From the NCBI RefSeq assembly GCF_003688625.1, contig NZ_RCWY01000001.1:1-64000 (forward strand): a stretch of DNA of 64,000 nucleotides. Direction: 5' to 3'. This DNA comes from Sphingomonas sp. PP-CE-3A-406 (lineage in GTDB: Bacteria; Pseudomonadota; Alphaproteobacteria; Sphingomonadales; Sphingomonadaceae). A model generated the notes under the pieces. It had not been told where the DNA came from. It was given only the letters and a program-made list of their open reading frames with translations, and ran no database searches. This document shows, in pieces, positions 10,065 through 18,285 of the stretch; the stretch's first letter is position 1, and each line of letters opens with the position of its first letter. Made by a program: the position numbers and the translations under genes.

Positions 10065-10615
10065 CGCGGCGTACCATCCAGCGGAATAGTCATCGTCAAG
10101 CCCGGCGAGATGATGCTGTTGCCATCGTTATTGTCGTTCACCACCAGCTTGATCGACTTCGTGTCGGGCGCCACAGCGCCCAGGAACACGAGCTTACCGT
10201 CCATCGTCTGGCCGCGCGTGATACGTAGCGACTGGTTGTCTTGTGGAGGCTTCAGCATCAGGCGATCGCCATTGGCAGCTAGCAAATAGGTGCCATTTCC
10301 GGCCAATTCGAGACTGTTTGTGATCGTACCGCCATAGGATGCGCTGACATCGAGGGTCGTGGCATCGGTACCGAGTTCTACACTTTTCACCCTAAGCGTG
10401 ACACCGACCGGGGCGACGCCCTGCACGTTGACGGCGATTGTCCGCGGGTCGGCAGGGATACTGGAGACCGGCAGGGCTGCGGCGGTGGCATTTGTGCTGG
10501 CAGGTTGCGGGGCGGCAGTCTCGCTGGTGTGCGGTTGCGACGGCGAAGAGGGAGAACATGCGCCAGCCAGCACTGTCAGCGACGCGACCCAGAACGTCAT
10601 ACCGATCTTGTGCAT
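10061..10615 (-). CDS. Lipoprotein of unknown function
   Basis: 184 residues from the ATG at 10,615, which has GGAG 9 bases upstream; the open frame runs further up but without signals. The signal peptide ends in LAGAC, a lipobox. After a Ser/Thr/Pro-rich linker comes an all-beta-looking domain with GTYLLAANGDRLMLKPP and SIKLVVNDNNDG. First gene of the lipoprotein-OmpA-zinc-ribbon operon. No family recognised; an envelope role is likely from context. Confidence 0.7.
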   Translation of the reverse strand: MHKIGMTFWVASLTVLAGACSPSSPSQPHTSETAAPQPASTNATAAALPVSSIPADPRTIAVNVQGVAPVGVTLRVKSVELGTDATTLDVSASYGGTITNSLELAGNGTYLLAANGDRLMLKPPQDNQSLRITRGQTMDGKLVFLGAVAPDTKSIKLVVNDNNDGNSIISPGLTMTIPLDGTPR

Positions 10616-11035
10616 GCATCCAACTCCTTGTTGATTTCCGACAACCCGAGAAAACCGTTTTGGTTCCGTAACGACTTCGCGAATTGGGGGCTGGACGGTG
10701 GTATAAGGTCTGCCGTTCGATGCCCGAGTCCGGTAGACCATATGCGCTCATCCGACGCCAAAACCCGATTGGTCGATAAGAAGATAGCCGCTTAAGCCGA
10801 TCAACTGAAATCGAACCGTCCAGCATGACCATTTTCACGAGAACGCAGCAACGCCGCGCAATGTCGGCAAGCGCATCAGCCGTCCCCAAAGCGGTCCGTC
10901 CGCTTACCTTTCCATTCCGGCCGTTCCGCTTTCGCCCACATCCGGACGTTCCGATTGGCAGCTCGCACTCTCGACAGCGGACATCCGTTCATCTCCACTA
11001 TCGCTGATGTAAAAATCAAAAGTTTTGCATCAGTG
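10616..11035. other. Intergenic stretch with one dispersed repeat
   Basis: No believable gene. It holds the longest copy of the island repeat (10,884-10,992) and presumably the promoter of the leftward lipoprotein-OmpA operon. Confidence 0.45.
10884..10992 (+). repeat. Dispersed intergenic repeat, near full-length copy
   Basis: About 109 bases with the blocks GTCCGTCCGCTTACC, CATTCCGGCCGTTCCGCTTT, CGCCCACATCCGGACGTTC and CTCGACAGCGGACATCCGTT. It serves as reference for the family; each block recurs in other copies with 70-100 percent identity by eye. Confidence 0.75.
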
Positions 11036-11740
11036 TTAGTACCCTACTTCCAGCGTCACGACCGTCAGCCGACCTTTGATTTTGCCGACCAACGTTACAT
11101 TGCCGCCGGGGGCGTCAGGGCTGTTCATCGCCATGATGGTGCTGGACGTCATTTGGGCCGTGAAAAGAGGTTTGAAGGTTGTCGCTCCCGGCGCGGTAAC
11201 GATGGTGACCTTTGCCCGATCATCGACCCAAGCGCCGTAGCCCCATGCTGCCCCTATGAACCGTAGTGAGCGGCCGGGAGGTGGCGGAGGAACGGCCGGC
11301 TCATAAAACTTTCGCGGCCCCTCACATCCTGTTTTGCTCAACCGGCCGTTAGAGAGTGTGCCTCCCTCATAATCGGCTTGGAGCACGTAGCAGCGACCAT
11401 CACTCAATGAAAAAGTGACAGGTAAAAAACCTGGCGACCATGCCGCTACGACATGCGCTTTGCTCGTTTCCGCTATCGCAAATGCGCCAACAACCTCGAC
11501 CTGGCCTACAGCCAAGCCGCGCTTGTAGGCCGGATCGACGCGGAACACGTTTGATACCGCCGTATCAGGGATGCGAGCTAGGGCCGGTGCGCTGGGATCT
11601 GATGGCACTGCGACACCTGGTCGCGATCCTTTACCGCTGTATCCAGCGGACGGGACAAACTGCGCATGAGCGCTTATCGCTGCGACGGCTATGGTAATCC
11701 CCGCGCTTGCGCGGACCCATCCAAATGCCCTGTTATTCAT
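11036..11740 (-). CDS. Exported protein of unknown function
   Basis: 234 residues. A cleavable signal peptide ends in AISAHAQ, so the product is periplasmic or secreted. The mature part has two cysteines that could pair (GRCYVLQ and KTGCEG), a proline run (PPPPPG) and a beta-rich C-terminus. GGGAG lies 7 bases before the ATG. It stands alone between two repeat-bearing spacers. No family recognised. Confidence 0.7.
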   Translation of the reverse strand: MNNRAFGWVRASAGITIAVAAISAHAQFVPSAGYSGKGSRPGVAVPSDPSAPALARIPDTAVSNVFRVDPAYKRGLAVGQVEVVGAFAIAETSKAHVVAAWSPGFLPVTFSLSDGRCYVLQADYEGGTLSNGRLSKTGCEGPRKFYEPAVPPPPPGRSLRFIGAAWGYGAWVDDRAKVTIVTAPGATTFKPLFTAQMTSSTIMAMNSPDAPGGNVTLVGKIKGRLTVVTLEVGY

Positions 11741-12131
11741 CTGCTACTCCCTAATCCTAGCAACTTACGACCGTGGCGAAAAAGAGCCAGCCGACATGTC
11801 GGCAGTCGGCCTGATGCAGAACTCACGAGTTTCGAATCAGCGCAAAAAACAGCAGAAAACCGAGGGCTCCAGCGATGCAAAAGAATGATGCGTCTGGGAT
11901 ACCCGTTCAGTGGTCGGTTTCCTGGGCTGTGGCCTCCAAAGCAGACAGTCCGCTTTCCTTCCCATTCCGGACATTGGCGGACGGCGGATATCCCCTCCGC
12001 CGCAGTGACGCTTTTCTGCGGTTTTTTACCGCCTAGTACCCCGGTTCGGGGCAGGTGATACCCCGCCTCGAACGGCAAGATAGCTACTTGAAAGCACGAA
12101 GTTTCAGGCGCTTGCGCGGCGAACCGAACAG
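11741..12131. other. Intergenic stretch with one dispersed repeat
   Basis: No gene visible. It contains a short repeat copy at 11,938-11,985 and a GC-rich hairpin-like segment around 12,030-12,065. Probably contains the promoter of the exported protein. Confidence 0.4.
11938..11985 (+). repeat. Dispersed intergenic repeat, left half only
   Basis: Contains CAGTCCGCTTTCCTTCCC and ATTCCGGACATTGGCGGACG, matching the first half of the family before diverging. Confidence 0.6.
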
Positions 12132-12514
12132 TTATTGCACGGTGTACCGCTGGAGCGCCTGCGCCTCGATGTCGTAGCCCGGCCCGGTTTCGTGGACGCC
12201 GTCGGCCGTCAGTCCATTGCTGACCGCGCCGGCGCGACCGCCAAGCAACGCTTCGTCATCCTGGAACGCGCAGCCGTTCGACGACGCTAGCGTCACCAGC
12301 GCCGACTTCCACTGCGCGCGCGTCGCGTCGGCACCATAGGACGGTGACGGCCCCTCGATCGACGGCCATTCGAGGATGCAGTCGCCGGTCACCTTCGCCC
12401 TGGTGATGATCGCTTGATACGACGTGATCGCACTCGTCAGCGGGACACCATTGAGATGTCGTTCGTTCACAGGTTGATAATCGTCAGGTCGGGAGCAATC
12501 GTCAGGTCGGGAGC
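12132..12514 (-). pseudogene. SGNH/GDSL hydrolase remnant
   Basis: The C-terminal frame reads like an SGNH hydrolase end with the block V motif DGVHETGPGYD (Asp-x-x-His). Just upstream, in a second frame, PDLTIINL-stop-TNDI is the block III GxND region, with the glycine codon turned into a stop and a frameshift after it. The block I serine and the N-terminus are gone. An exact 18-base tandem duplication (12,479-12,514) repeats six codons. Not functional. Confidence 0.6.
12479..12514. repeat. Tandem duplication, 2 x 18 bp
   Basis: Two identical adjacent 18-base units (AATCGTCAGGTCGGGAGC) within the SGNH hydrolase remnant, probably a slippage event in decaying DNA. Confidence 0.9.
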
Positions 12515-12706
12515 AATGGGCTAGCTGGCGCGCGCGCGATTTGTGGACCTGCGGAGGCAGCTCTGCCCAATCTCGTCGTAGCTCGGGCTGGTGCCGGACC
12601 TATGTATGCGTTGCGAGTCGCCGATTTTTTTACCTTATGTGGCTCGATCAGACCATCGAGGAGGCAATTATCATTTTCGCGGCACCCAAGCCGAATGGAT
12701 AGTATA

Positions 12707-14302
12707 TTATGTCTCTCCGTGGAACGAGGACACACAGTTGCGGCCACGCCCCTTTGCTTCGTAGAGTGCTTGGTCAGCCAATCGCATAATGACTGTCGGG
12801 TCAGCGTCGTTTTCCATCATTGAGGTAACGCCGACACTAACGGTCACGACACCTTCCGAATTCCCCGAATGCGCAATACCAAGGCCTGCTACGGCATACC
12901 GGAGCGCTTCTGCTCGCGCTAAGGCACCATTCTGGGGCGTATCGGGCATCAGCACGGCAAACTCCTCCCCGCCGATCCGCGCAATCTGATCGGCGGGGCG
13001 GCGGTAAACTTCCCGCATTGCGTCTGCGATCGACTGCAAGGTTTTGTCTCCCGCCACATGACCATAAGTGTCGTTGAACGCCTTGAAATGGTCTGCGTCG
13101 ATAATGGCGAGGGATAATGGTTGTTTGGTGCGTTCCGCCCGTCTCAATTCCCGCGCCAACCCGGCGTCGAAACTACGTCGGTTTAGCAGCCCAGTCAGGC
13201 CATCGGTCGAGGCAAGTTCCGCAAGCTCTGCCTCTAACTTTTCACGGCGTAGAAGCTCGCGCTGGAAGAGAGACGCAAGAACGATTATTCCTGCGCACAA
13301 TGCGAGCGTGGTTAGAATTACGGGGAGCGACCTTTTCCACCACGGAGCTAGAATCTCCGACGTCGAAGTCGCAACATCCAACAGGAGTGGCAAGCCTGCA
13401 GGGCGAGCGAACACATAGAGCCTCTGCTCATTATCGACCGCAGAGCGACCGACAAAAACCCCCGTCATCTCGCGCTTCATTCTTTCGAAAGTCGGTGCAC
13501 CTCCAATGTTTCCCGCAGCCCCCGGCTTTAATGCTGGGTTACGAAGTAAGATGGTACCGTCAAGATTGAAAAGGTTGATCGCGCTGCGACTACCTATAAC
13601 GACGTCATCAAGCGTTGGACGGATCAGCCGCAGGGGCATCTCGCCAGCAACGATCCCGGCGAAGCGGCCGTCTGACGTGGCAATACGTCGCGCAAGGATC
13701 AGACTTGGTTCTCGTCCTATGCGACTTATTACTACGCTGCTCAACAACGGCTTTCTCGAGCCGGACGAACGTAAGAGGCGGAAGTAGCTCCGTCCGGAAA
13801 GGTCGACCCCGACGCCGCGTGCGCCATCCGACAGCGCAATTATCCGCCCACGCTCATTGGTCACGAAAACTCTGCTTAGGTAAGGCGACCAACGAGCCTT
13901 ATTGAATAAGACAAGATTTCGAACATCTTCCGGATATTTCCACAACCCAGGCAATTCCAGGCCAATAGAGGTAGCAATCACGGCCTGATCGACCAGGCGA
14001 ACGTTGTTTCCAACGTTGCGTGAGAGAGCAGTCACGAGATTGGATGACGCCACTTCCGAAGCTTTCCAGGCGTCCTCACGCGCCTGCCATAAGCCAAACA
14101 TTACGAGCATGAGCATCGCGCAAGATAGCGCAAGCGATAGCGCGTTAAGGAAACGCACGATTCGAGAACTTGACGCCGCGCTTTTTTGGCGGATCAACGC
14201 GCCGTCCGCCCCACCCGGCTGCGTCAACGGCTCTGGCGGCTCACAACCCCTATCAGACGAAGCTACCTCGACAGTGAGCGACTTCGTTCGTCCCAGTTTC
14301 AT
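12707..14302 (-). CDS. Membrane diguanylate cyclase (dCache-GGDEF)
   Basis: 531 residues. A cytoplasmic head, a first membrane helix (about 50-72), a periplasmic dCache-like sensor domain (about 75-320), a second membrane helix (about 325-345), a short linker helix and a GGDEF domain from about 365. The domain has STDGLTGLLNRRSFD, DADHFKAFNDTYGH and an intact GGEEF active loop, so it should make c-di-GMP from two GTP. The inhibitory RxxD pattern before GGEEF is not obvious. The ligand is unknown. It is one of two diguanylate cyclases in the island. Confidence 0.92.
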   Translation of the reverse strand: MKLGRTKSLTVEVASSDRGCEPPEPLTQPGGADGALIRQKSAASSSRIVRFLNALSLALSCAMLMLVMFGLWQAREDAWKASEVASSNLVTALSRNVGNNVRLVDQAVIATSIGLELPGLWKYPEDVRNLVLFNKARWSPYLSRVFVTNERGRIIALSDGARGVGVDLSGRSYFRLLRSSGSRKPLLSSVVISRIGREPSLILARRIATSDGRFAGIVAGEMPLRLIRPTLDDVVIGSRSAINLFNLDGTILLRNPALKPGAAGNIGGAPTFERMKREMTGVFVGRSAVDNEQRLYVFARPAGLPLLLDVATSTSEILAPWWKRSLPVILTTLALCAGIIVLASLFQRELLRREKLEAELAELASTDGLTGLLNRRSFDAGLARELRRAERTKQPLSLAIIDADHFKAFNDTYGHVAGDKTLQSIADAMREVYRRPADQIARIGGEEFAVLMPDTPQNGALARAEALRYAVAGLGIAHSGNSEGVVTVSVGVTSMMENDADPTVIMRLADQALYEAKGRGRNCVSSFHGET

Positions 14303-14603
14303 CGATCAACCCGCAAAGAACTTTTTCCTGCGTGCTGTACTAAGCGCCAACGGTAAATAATCGTTATTATTTAGCCGATCGCCGGCGAACACGCGTCTCT
14401 CGGATAAAAATCACATGCCCGCATTTATGATCGCTAGGGCAGTTGCGCGGCGGAGATGCCCTCCACCGCAATCGTCCGCGCCCCGCACAAATACGAGCCT
14501 TTTTCGTTGCATGCGTGCGATGTACCCTAGCGACACCCCGGACAAGAACGCCCACTTGTCGACGCTCGCGGTTTCGACAGCGCTCCCGATAGCTGCCGGT
14601 CAG
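14303..14603. other. Intergenic stretch, no gene seen
   Basis: About 300 bases with only chance open frames. It lies upstream of the dCache-GGDEF gene and downstream of a small membrane protein gene, so it should hold the cyclase promoter. Confidence 0.4.
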
Positions 14604-14831
14604 TCAGCTATGGCGCTTTGCAATTCCAAGAAGTAACAACAGGGCGGGGATTAAGAACATGGGGAAGGGCAACCAGTCTGCTATGAAATAGCCCAGACCA
14701 TCTAACATCGCTTGGCCTAACAGGATGGCCACAACTGTAGAGAGAATGACGGCTGTCAATACGCCGAAGCCTTTCCAGTGGCGTGGCATGTAGCTCCACC
14801 CCACCTTTTCGAACCAGACTTCGCGCTGCAA
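14604..14831 (-). CDS. Small membrane protein
   Basis: 75 residues with two hydrophobic helices (about 20-42 and 50-70) and a basic tail (AKRHS). The TTG start at 14,831 has GAGGTGA a few bases upstream, which favours this frame over an overlapping one. No family recognised. Confidence 0.5.
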   Translation of the reverse strand: MQREVWFEKVGWSYMPRHWKGFGVLTAVILSTVVAILLGQAMLDGLGYFIADWLPFPMFLIPALLLLLGIAKRHS

Positions 14832-14907
14832 AGATCACCTCGTAATGTCGGCTTCAAGTAGGTTAACGCCTAAAGCGGTCAGGCTGCAAACCTTCCCTAG
14901 TTGTCGA

Positions 14908-15096
14908 TCAGCAGCGTCCGCGCCGTTTGGCGCGGGAAATCGAGTATGCAGTCCACATGGTCGAGGTGAGCGCCACGAAGGTCATACCGATCCCCGACGC
15001 AACTTGCTCGATAGCGAAGGCGATCAGCGCGATCCCCAGCGCGACCACAAAATAGACCCAAACCGGAAACATCAGCATCTCCTTGGCAATCTGCAT
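14908..15096 (-). CDS. Small membrane protein
   Basis: 62 residues, two membrane helices (about 8-30 and 35-52) and a strongly basic C-terminus (SRAKRRGRC), placing both ends in the cytoplasm. GGAGG lies 9-10 bases before the ATG. Same size and layout as the neighbour at 14,604-14,831, though I see no sequence similarity. Function unknown. Confidence 0.6.
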   Translation of the reverse strand: MQIAKEMLMFPVWVYFVVALGIALIAFAIEQVASGIGMTFVALTSTMWTAYSISRAKRRGRC

Positions 15097-15641
15097 AGAA
15101 CTATGCCTCCTCTGGTGCGGAGTCTATGTCTGCTTAACACTGGTGAAGTGCCGAAACCGGCCTGTCCGTTTTCCTCCCCATCCCGGCCAATCCGCTATCG
15201 CCCACACCCGGACGTTCAGGCTGGCGATCCGCGTTTCTGATAACGGCCATTCGTTAAGCGGGATCTTTCCCGTTTCTCGGTCTCTGACCGGCCAACTTGC
15301 GAAAGAGCAATCGGGCTATGCTCAAACCGCAAGCCCGGTCGAGCGCGTCGTATCCAAGAGCGGCTGGCGGGACGTCGCCATGGGTGCCCCGCCACGGCGG
15401 TGGAACGACCGTCTTGGCTCAATCTGGTTGGTTCGCGCTTCTGCGTCGATGGATGTGATCGATTGCCGAGAACAACCAATTATCGCTCCATTGTGCTATA
15501 ATTGGATAGCTAATACCAAAGGCGTCCGCCTTTCAAACTTGAGACGGATTCGGAAAATTGCGGGCTCGGATGGTAATTGTGTTGTTAACACCTGCTTCGC
15601 GCGACTAAAGACGCGCGGAACAGAAAATTAGGAGAGATTCG
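15097..15641. other. Intergenic stretch with one dispersed repeat
   Basis: No believable coding frame. It contains a near full-length repeat at 15,150-15,257. The last 150 bases are AT-richer and should hold the promoter of the 53-residue protein. Confidence 0.45.
15150..15257 (+). repeat. Dispersed intergenic repeat, near full-length copy
   Basis: Blocks GGCCTGTCCGTTTTCC, CATCCCGGCCAATCCGCTAT, CACCCGGACGTTCAGGCTGG and GATAACGGCCATTCGTTAAG follow the same order and spacing as at 10,884-10,992. Confidence 0.75.
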
Positions 15642-15803
15642 ATGTTTGTCTCGGATCAAAAAGCGCACGTTCAAGAGGCTGTTCAGCTTTTGCGGCAAGC
15701 CCTTGCTATTGTCGACCAAATTGAAAATTATGCAGCATCAGCTCAGCTGGATCATGTGATTCACACGCTTCAATCGATGTCCGGTAACAGCGTCGGCGCT
15801 TGA
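15642..15803 (+). CDS. 53-residue helical protein
   Basis: Starts at an ATG with AGGAGA 6 bases upstream and encodes 53 residues, mostly one amphipathic helix (EAVQLLRQALAIVDQIENY) with alternating charge. Soluble, with no signal or membrane segment. The last 34 bases overlap the end of the convergent PAS gene. The strong ribosome site and helix-like codon pattern support it. Small helical proteins of this kind can be dimeric regulators, but nothing specific is recognised. Confidence 0.6.
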   Translation: MFVSDQKAHVQEAVQLLRQALAIVDQIENYAASAQLDHVIHTLQSMSGNSVGA

Positions 15804-16435
15804 AACACAGATGCAAGCATCCCCTCCATTCTAGTGATGCCGGACTGAGTGAATTGCACATCAGCCGCGACATTGCTGTCATCCCAAATAATACCTTCCT
15901 GCTGTAATGCGGTAATCCAGCGCCTCGTTGTGCTCGGTGCCATGCGGGTTTCGGAGGCCAGTGTTTCAACGCCGACCACCCGTCCTTCAGCCTCGGCGAG
16001 ATAGATGGCTACCAGCAGTGTGCCAACCGGGTCGGTGATCAAACGATCGCCAAATGCTTCTCGGCGAATGTTAGCTATATGTTGAATTCGCAGTGCGGCT
16101 TCCCACAGCCTTTCTGGACGGAACTCGTTACCAGGATCATGCCAGAATAGCGTACCAACCAGCCGACCAGGATTATTGAAATAGGTTACAAATAAAGACG
16201 CTGCAACAGCGCTCCCATCGGGGCGCATGTATCTCTTTTGCAGGCGGAAAGGGGGAGCCCGATCCACGAGCATCGATAGCATAATTGCACTTTTTTCAAG
16301 GTCGTCTGGATGGGTTAAATCCCGATAAGATGCTCCGATAACTTGATCTTCGGGACGTTGGACGAGATCGAGGAAGCCGCGATCTACCGCTAAAATAACA
16401 CCATTCGTGGTTGAGACGCAGTGCGCGGTTGGCAT
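15770..16435 (-). CDS. PAS-domain winged-helix protein
   Basis: 221 residues. Residues about 1-100 form a PAS fold (VILAVDRGFLDLVQRPEDQVIGASYRDLTHPDD is typical of PAS sensor proteins, and the KRYMRPDGSAV strand follows). Residues about 115-215 look like a winged helix of MarR or GntR type with METLASETRMAPSTTRRWI-like helices. A one-component regulator is likely: signal at PAS, DNA at the C-terminus. It converges on and overlaps the 53-residue gene. Confidence 0.75.
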   Translation of the reverse strand: MPTAHCVSTTNGVILAVDRGFLDLVQRPEDQVIGASYRDLTHPDDLEKSAIMLSMLVDRAPPFRLQKRYMRPDGSAVAASLFVTYFNNPGRLVGTLFWHDPGNEFRPERLWEAALRIQHIANIRREAFGDRLITDPVGTLLVAIYLAEAEGRVVGVETLASETRMAPSTTRRWITALQQEGIIWDDSNVAADVQFTQSGITRMEGMLASVFQAPTLLPDID

Positions 16436-16766
16436 CGCCTATTTCTTGCCTAAAATATGGGGGCTATCAATAGGGATCAACCAACGCCCGTAGCCTTGCT
16501 GCAGCTACCCGTATTCAAAATGTAAAAGAATCGCAGATCTGTCCTTAATGGATGTAATGGCCTAACTATGAGCTTGTAAGCTCAGGTATCATGCGAATCT
16601 CATTTTTCGCTATAAGTCCAAACGGATGGCCGGCCCGTTAAGTCTTCTCTGCCTTTTCCGTCGTCCTTCATGCAGGGCTTTAAAAGGGCTGGCCGCCTAA
16701 GATCCGGCTTACGTGAGCAAATAGCACCTGCATTCGAGATCGACGGAACGGTTTCCGCGGCATTGG
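16436..16766. other. Intergenic stretch, no gene seen
   Basis: 331 bases without a gene or a clear repeat. It should carry the promoter of the PAS gene and the 3' end of the GAF-GGDEF transcript. Confidence 0.4.
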
Positions 16767-17753
16767 TCAGTTGGATGTTGCCAGCCTTGTACAGTTCCTG
16801 CCCTCCACTTTGGCAGCGTATAGCATTTGATCAGCCCCTTCGATCCATGACGTCACAGAACTAATCGACGGCAACAGGGGCATGATTCCGAAACTCGCGC
16901 TGACGCGCAGCGCCGTGCCATTGGACAAGCGTATAGGCTCATCAGCAATCGCCGTTCGTAGGCGCTCCGCCACGACAAGAGCTTGTTCAGCATCTGTCTC
17001 GCTTAAAATAACCGCGAACTCCTCACCACCCAGACGCCCGAAGACGTCCGTCGGCCTTATCGCGACCCCTGCGAGCTCCGCGATCCTTTTCAGGACCTGA
17101 TCGCCCGCACCGTGACCGTAGGTATCATTGACGATCTTAAAGTGATCAACATCGAGCATAACCATAGAGCTCGGCCGACCATAACGCTTCACGCGCGATA
17201 GTTCCCGCTCTGCCTGTTCCAGGAACCCTCGCCTAGTAAGTGCCCCCGTGAGGTGATCCACCTGCGCAATCATTCGCAGTTCGAGTTCGTCGCACACAAT
17301 GTTCGCAAAGTTGCTGAGGATCGCAACGTCAGCCGGGCTGAACCTCCGAGGCCGCGTGTCCATCGCACAGAGTGCGCCGACGTTATAACCCTCCGGTGTG
17401 CGCAGCGGAACGCCGGCATAACTTCGGATGTGCGGAGCTCCGGTGACTAGGGGACTGGAGGCAAAACGTTCGTCGCTCTGCGCGTCCTCGACGACGAACG
17501 GTTCTCTTTGTTGAATCGTGTGGGTACAGAACGAAACAGATCGCGGCGTTTCGGAAACGGCTACGCCCCGGCGCGCTTTGAACCATTGACGATCGCGATC
17601 GACTAGTGTCACCGTCGAGATTGGCACAGCTAAGACCGTACGAACGAGCGTTACAATCTTCTCGAATGGCTCCTCTATTGAGGTGTCGAGCACATTAAGG
17701 CGGCCCAAGGCGAACACCCTGGCTGCGTCGTCTTGCAACAGTGGGTCAACCAT
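16767..17753 (-). CDS. GAF-GGDEF diguanylate cyclase
   Basis: 328 residues from the ATG at 17,753, which has AGGA at the right distance; an ATG three codons up overlaps that site. The N-terminal GAF domain (about 20-160) has [17 protein letters not shown] and a CTHTI strand. The GGDEF domain (about 165-328) has DHLTGALTRRGFLEQ, DVDHFKIVNDTYGHGAGD and intact GGEEF. Soluble, so it senses a cytoplasmic cue. It overlaps the upstream 79-residue gene by 8 bases. Confidence 0.9.
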   Translation of the reverse strand: MVDPLLQDDAARVFALGRLNVLDTSIEEPFEKIVTLVRTVLAVPISTVTLVDRDRQWFKARRGVAVSETPRSVSFCTHTIQQREPFVVEDAQSDERFASSPLVTGAPHIRSYAGVPLRTPEGYNVGALCAMDTRPRRFSPADVAILSNFANIVCDELELRMIAQVDHLTGALTRRGFLEQAERELSRVKRYGRPSSMVMLDVDHFKIVNDTYGHGAGDQVLKRIAELAGVAIRPTDVFGRLGGEEFAVILSETDAEQALVVAERLRTAIADEPIRLSNGTALRVSASFGIMPLLPSISSVTSWIEGADQMLYAAKVEGRNCTRLATSN

Positions 17754-17985
17754 TTTGGGCATCCTTAGCCATGCCGCGGATTGCTGCGGTCAGCTCGTCG
17801 GCGTAGCTGTCGACTAACACGCGCACACTGCTCTCGATCATGTCGTCCTGCAGTCCCGCGGCCTGTAAGCTCGTGATTAGCTGTGCCAGATGGGCTTGGT
17901 GTCGCGTGACACTACTCAGCAACTCCGCCGGGATCTCCAGCGGTTCGGCGGCGGAAGGTCTCGGTTGCAGTTGATCAATACGCAC
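17746..17985 (-). CDS. Small helical protein coupled to a diguanylate cyclase
   Basis: 79 residues, helical and without membrane segments: a Pro-rich start, then LLSSVTRHQAHLAQLITSLQ and a second helix ending in a basic-acidic tail. The GTG start has a strong GGAGGA 7 bases upstream. Its end overlaps the GAF-GGDEF start by 8 bases, so the two are co-translated. It may modulate the cyclase. No family recognised. Confidence 0.65.
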   Translation of the reverse strand: MRIDQLQPRPSAAEPLEIPAELLSSVTRHQAHLAQLITSLQAAGLQDDMIESSVRVLVDSYADELTAAIRGMAKDAQNG

Positions 17986-18285
17986 GATTAGCTCCTCCGC
18001 GACGCTGTGACCGGATCGTAGTAATCAATGATTAACACGAGCCTCACTGATGAGGTAAGCGACCTCGCGCCCGGGAATAGAAGCGAAAGGACGGCTGAAC
18101 GCCATGTTCCCTGGCTGGAATCGCCCATACCCAGACGTTCAGGTTGGCATTCCGGGCTCTCGATAGCGGCCGTTCGTTGAGTGCAATCTTTCGTGATTGT
18201 CCGACCAATGCGAACGGCTCTAATATCGTAGCTCAGTTTGTCCGGCGAGTATGATAGCTGGCCATGAGCGTCCTCGTTGGTATGA
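17986..18285. other. Divergent spacer with one dispersed repeat
   Basis: 300 bases between the leftward GAF-GGDEF operon and the rightward GAF-chemoreceptor gene, so promoters of both are expected. It contains a repeat copy at 18,097-18,182. Confidence 0.45.
18097..18182 (+). repeat. Dispersed intergenic repeat, right half
   Basis: Contains CCAGACGTTCAGGTTGGC and CTCGATAGCGGCCGTTCGTT, close to the right half at 15,150-15,257. Confidence 0.7.
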
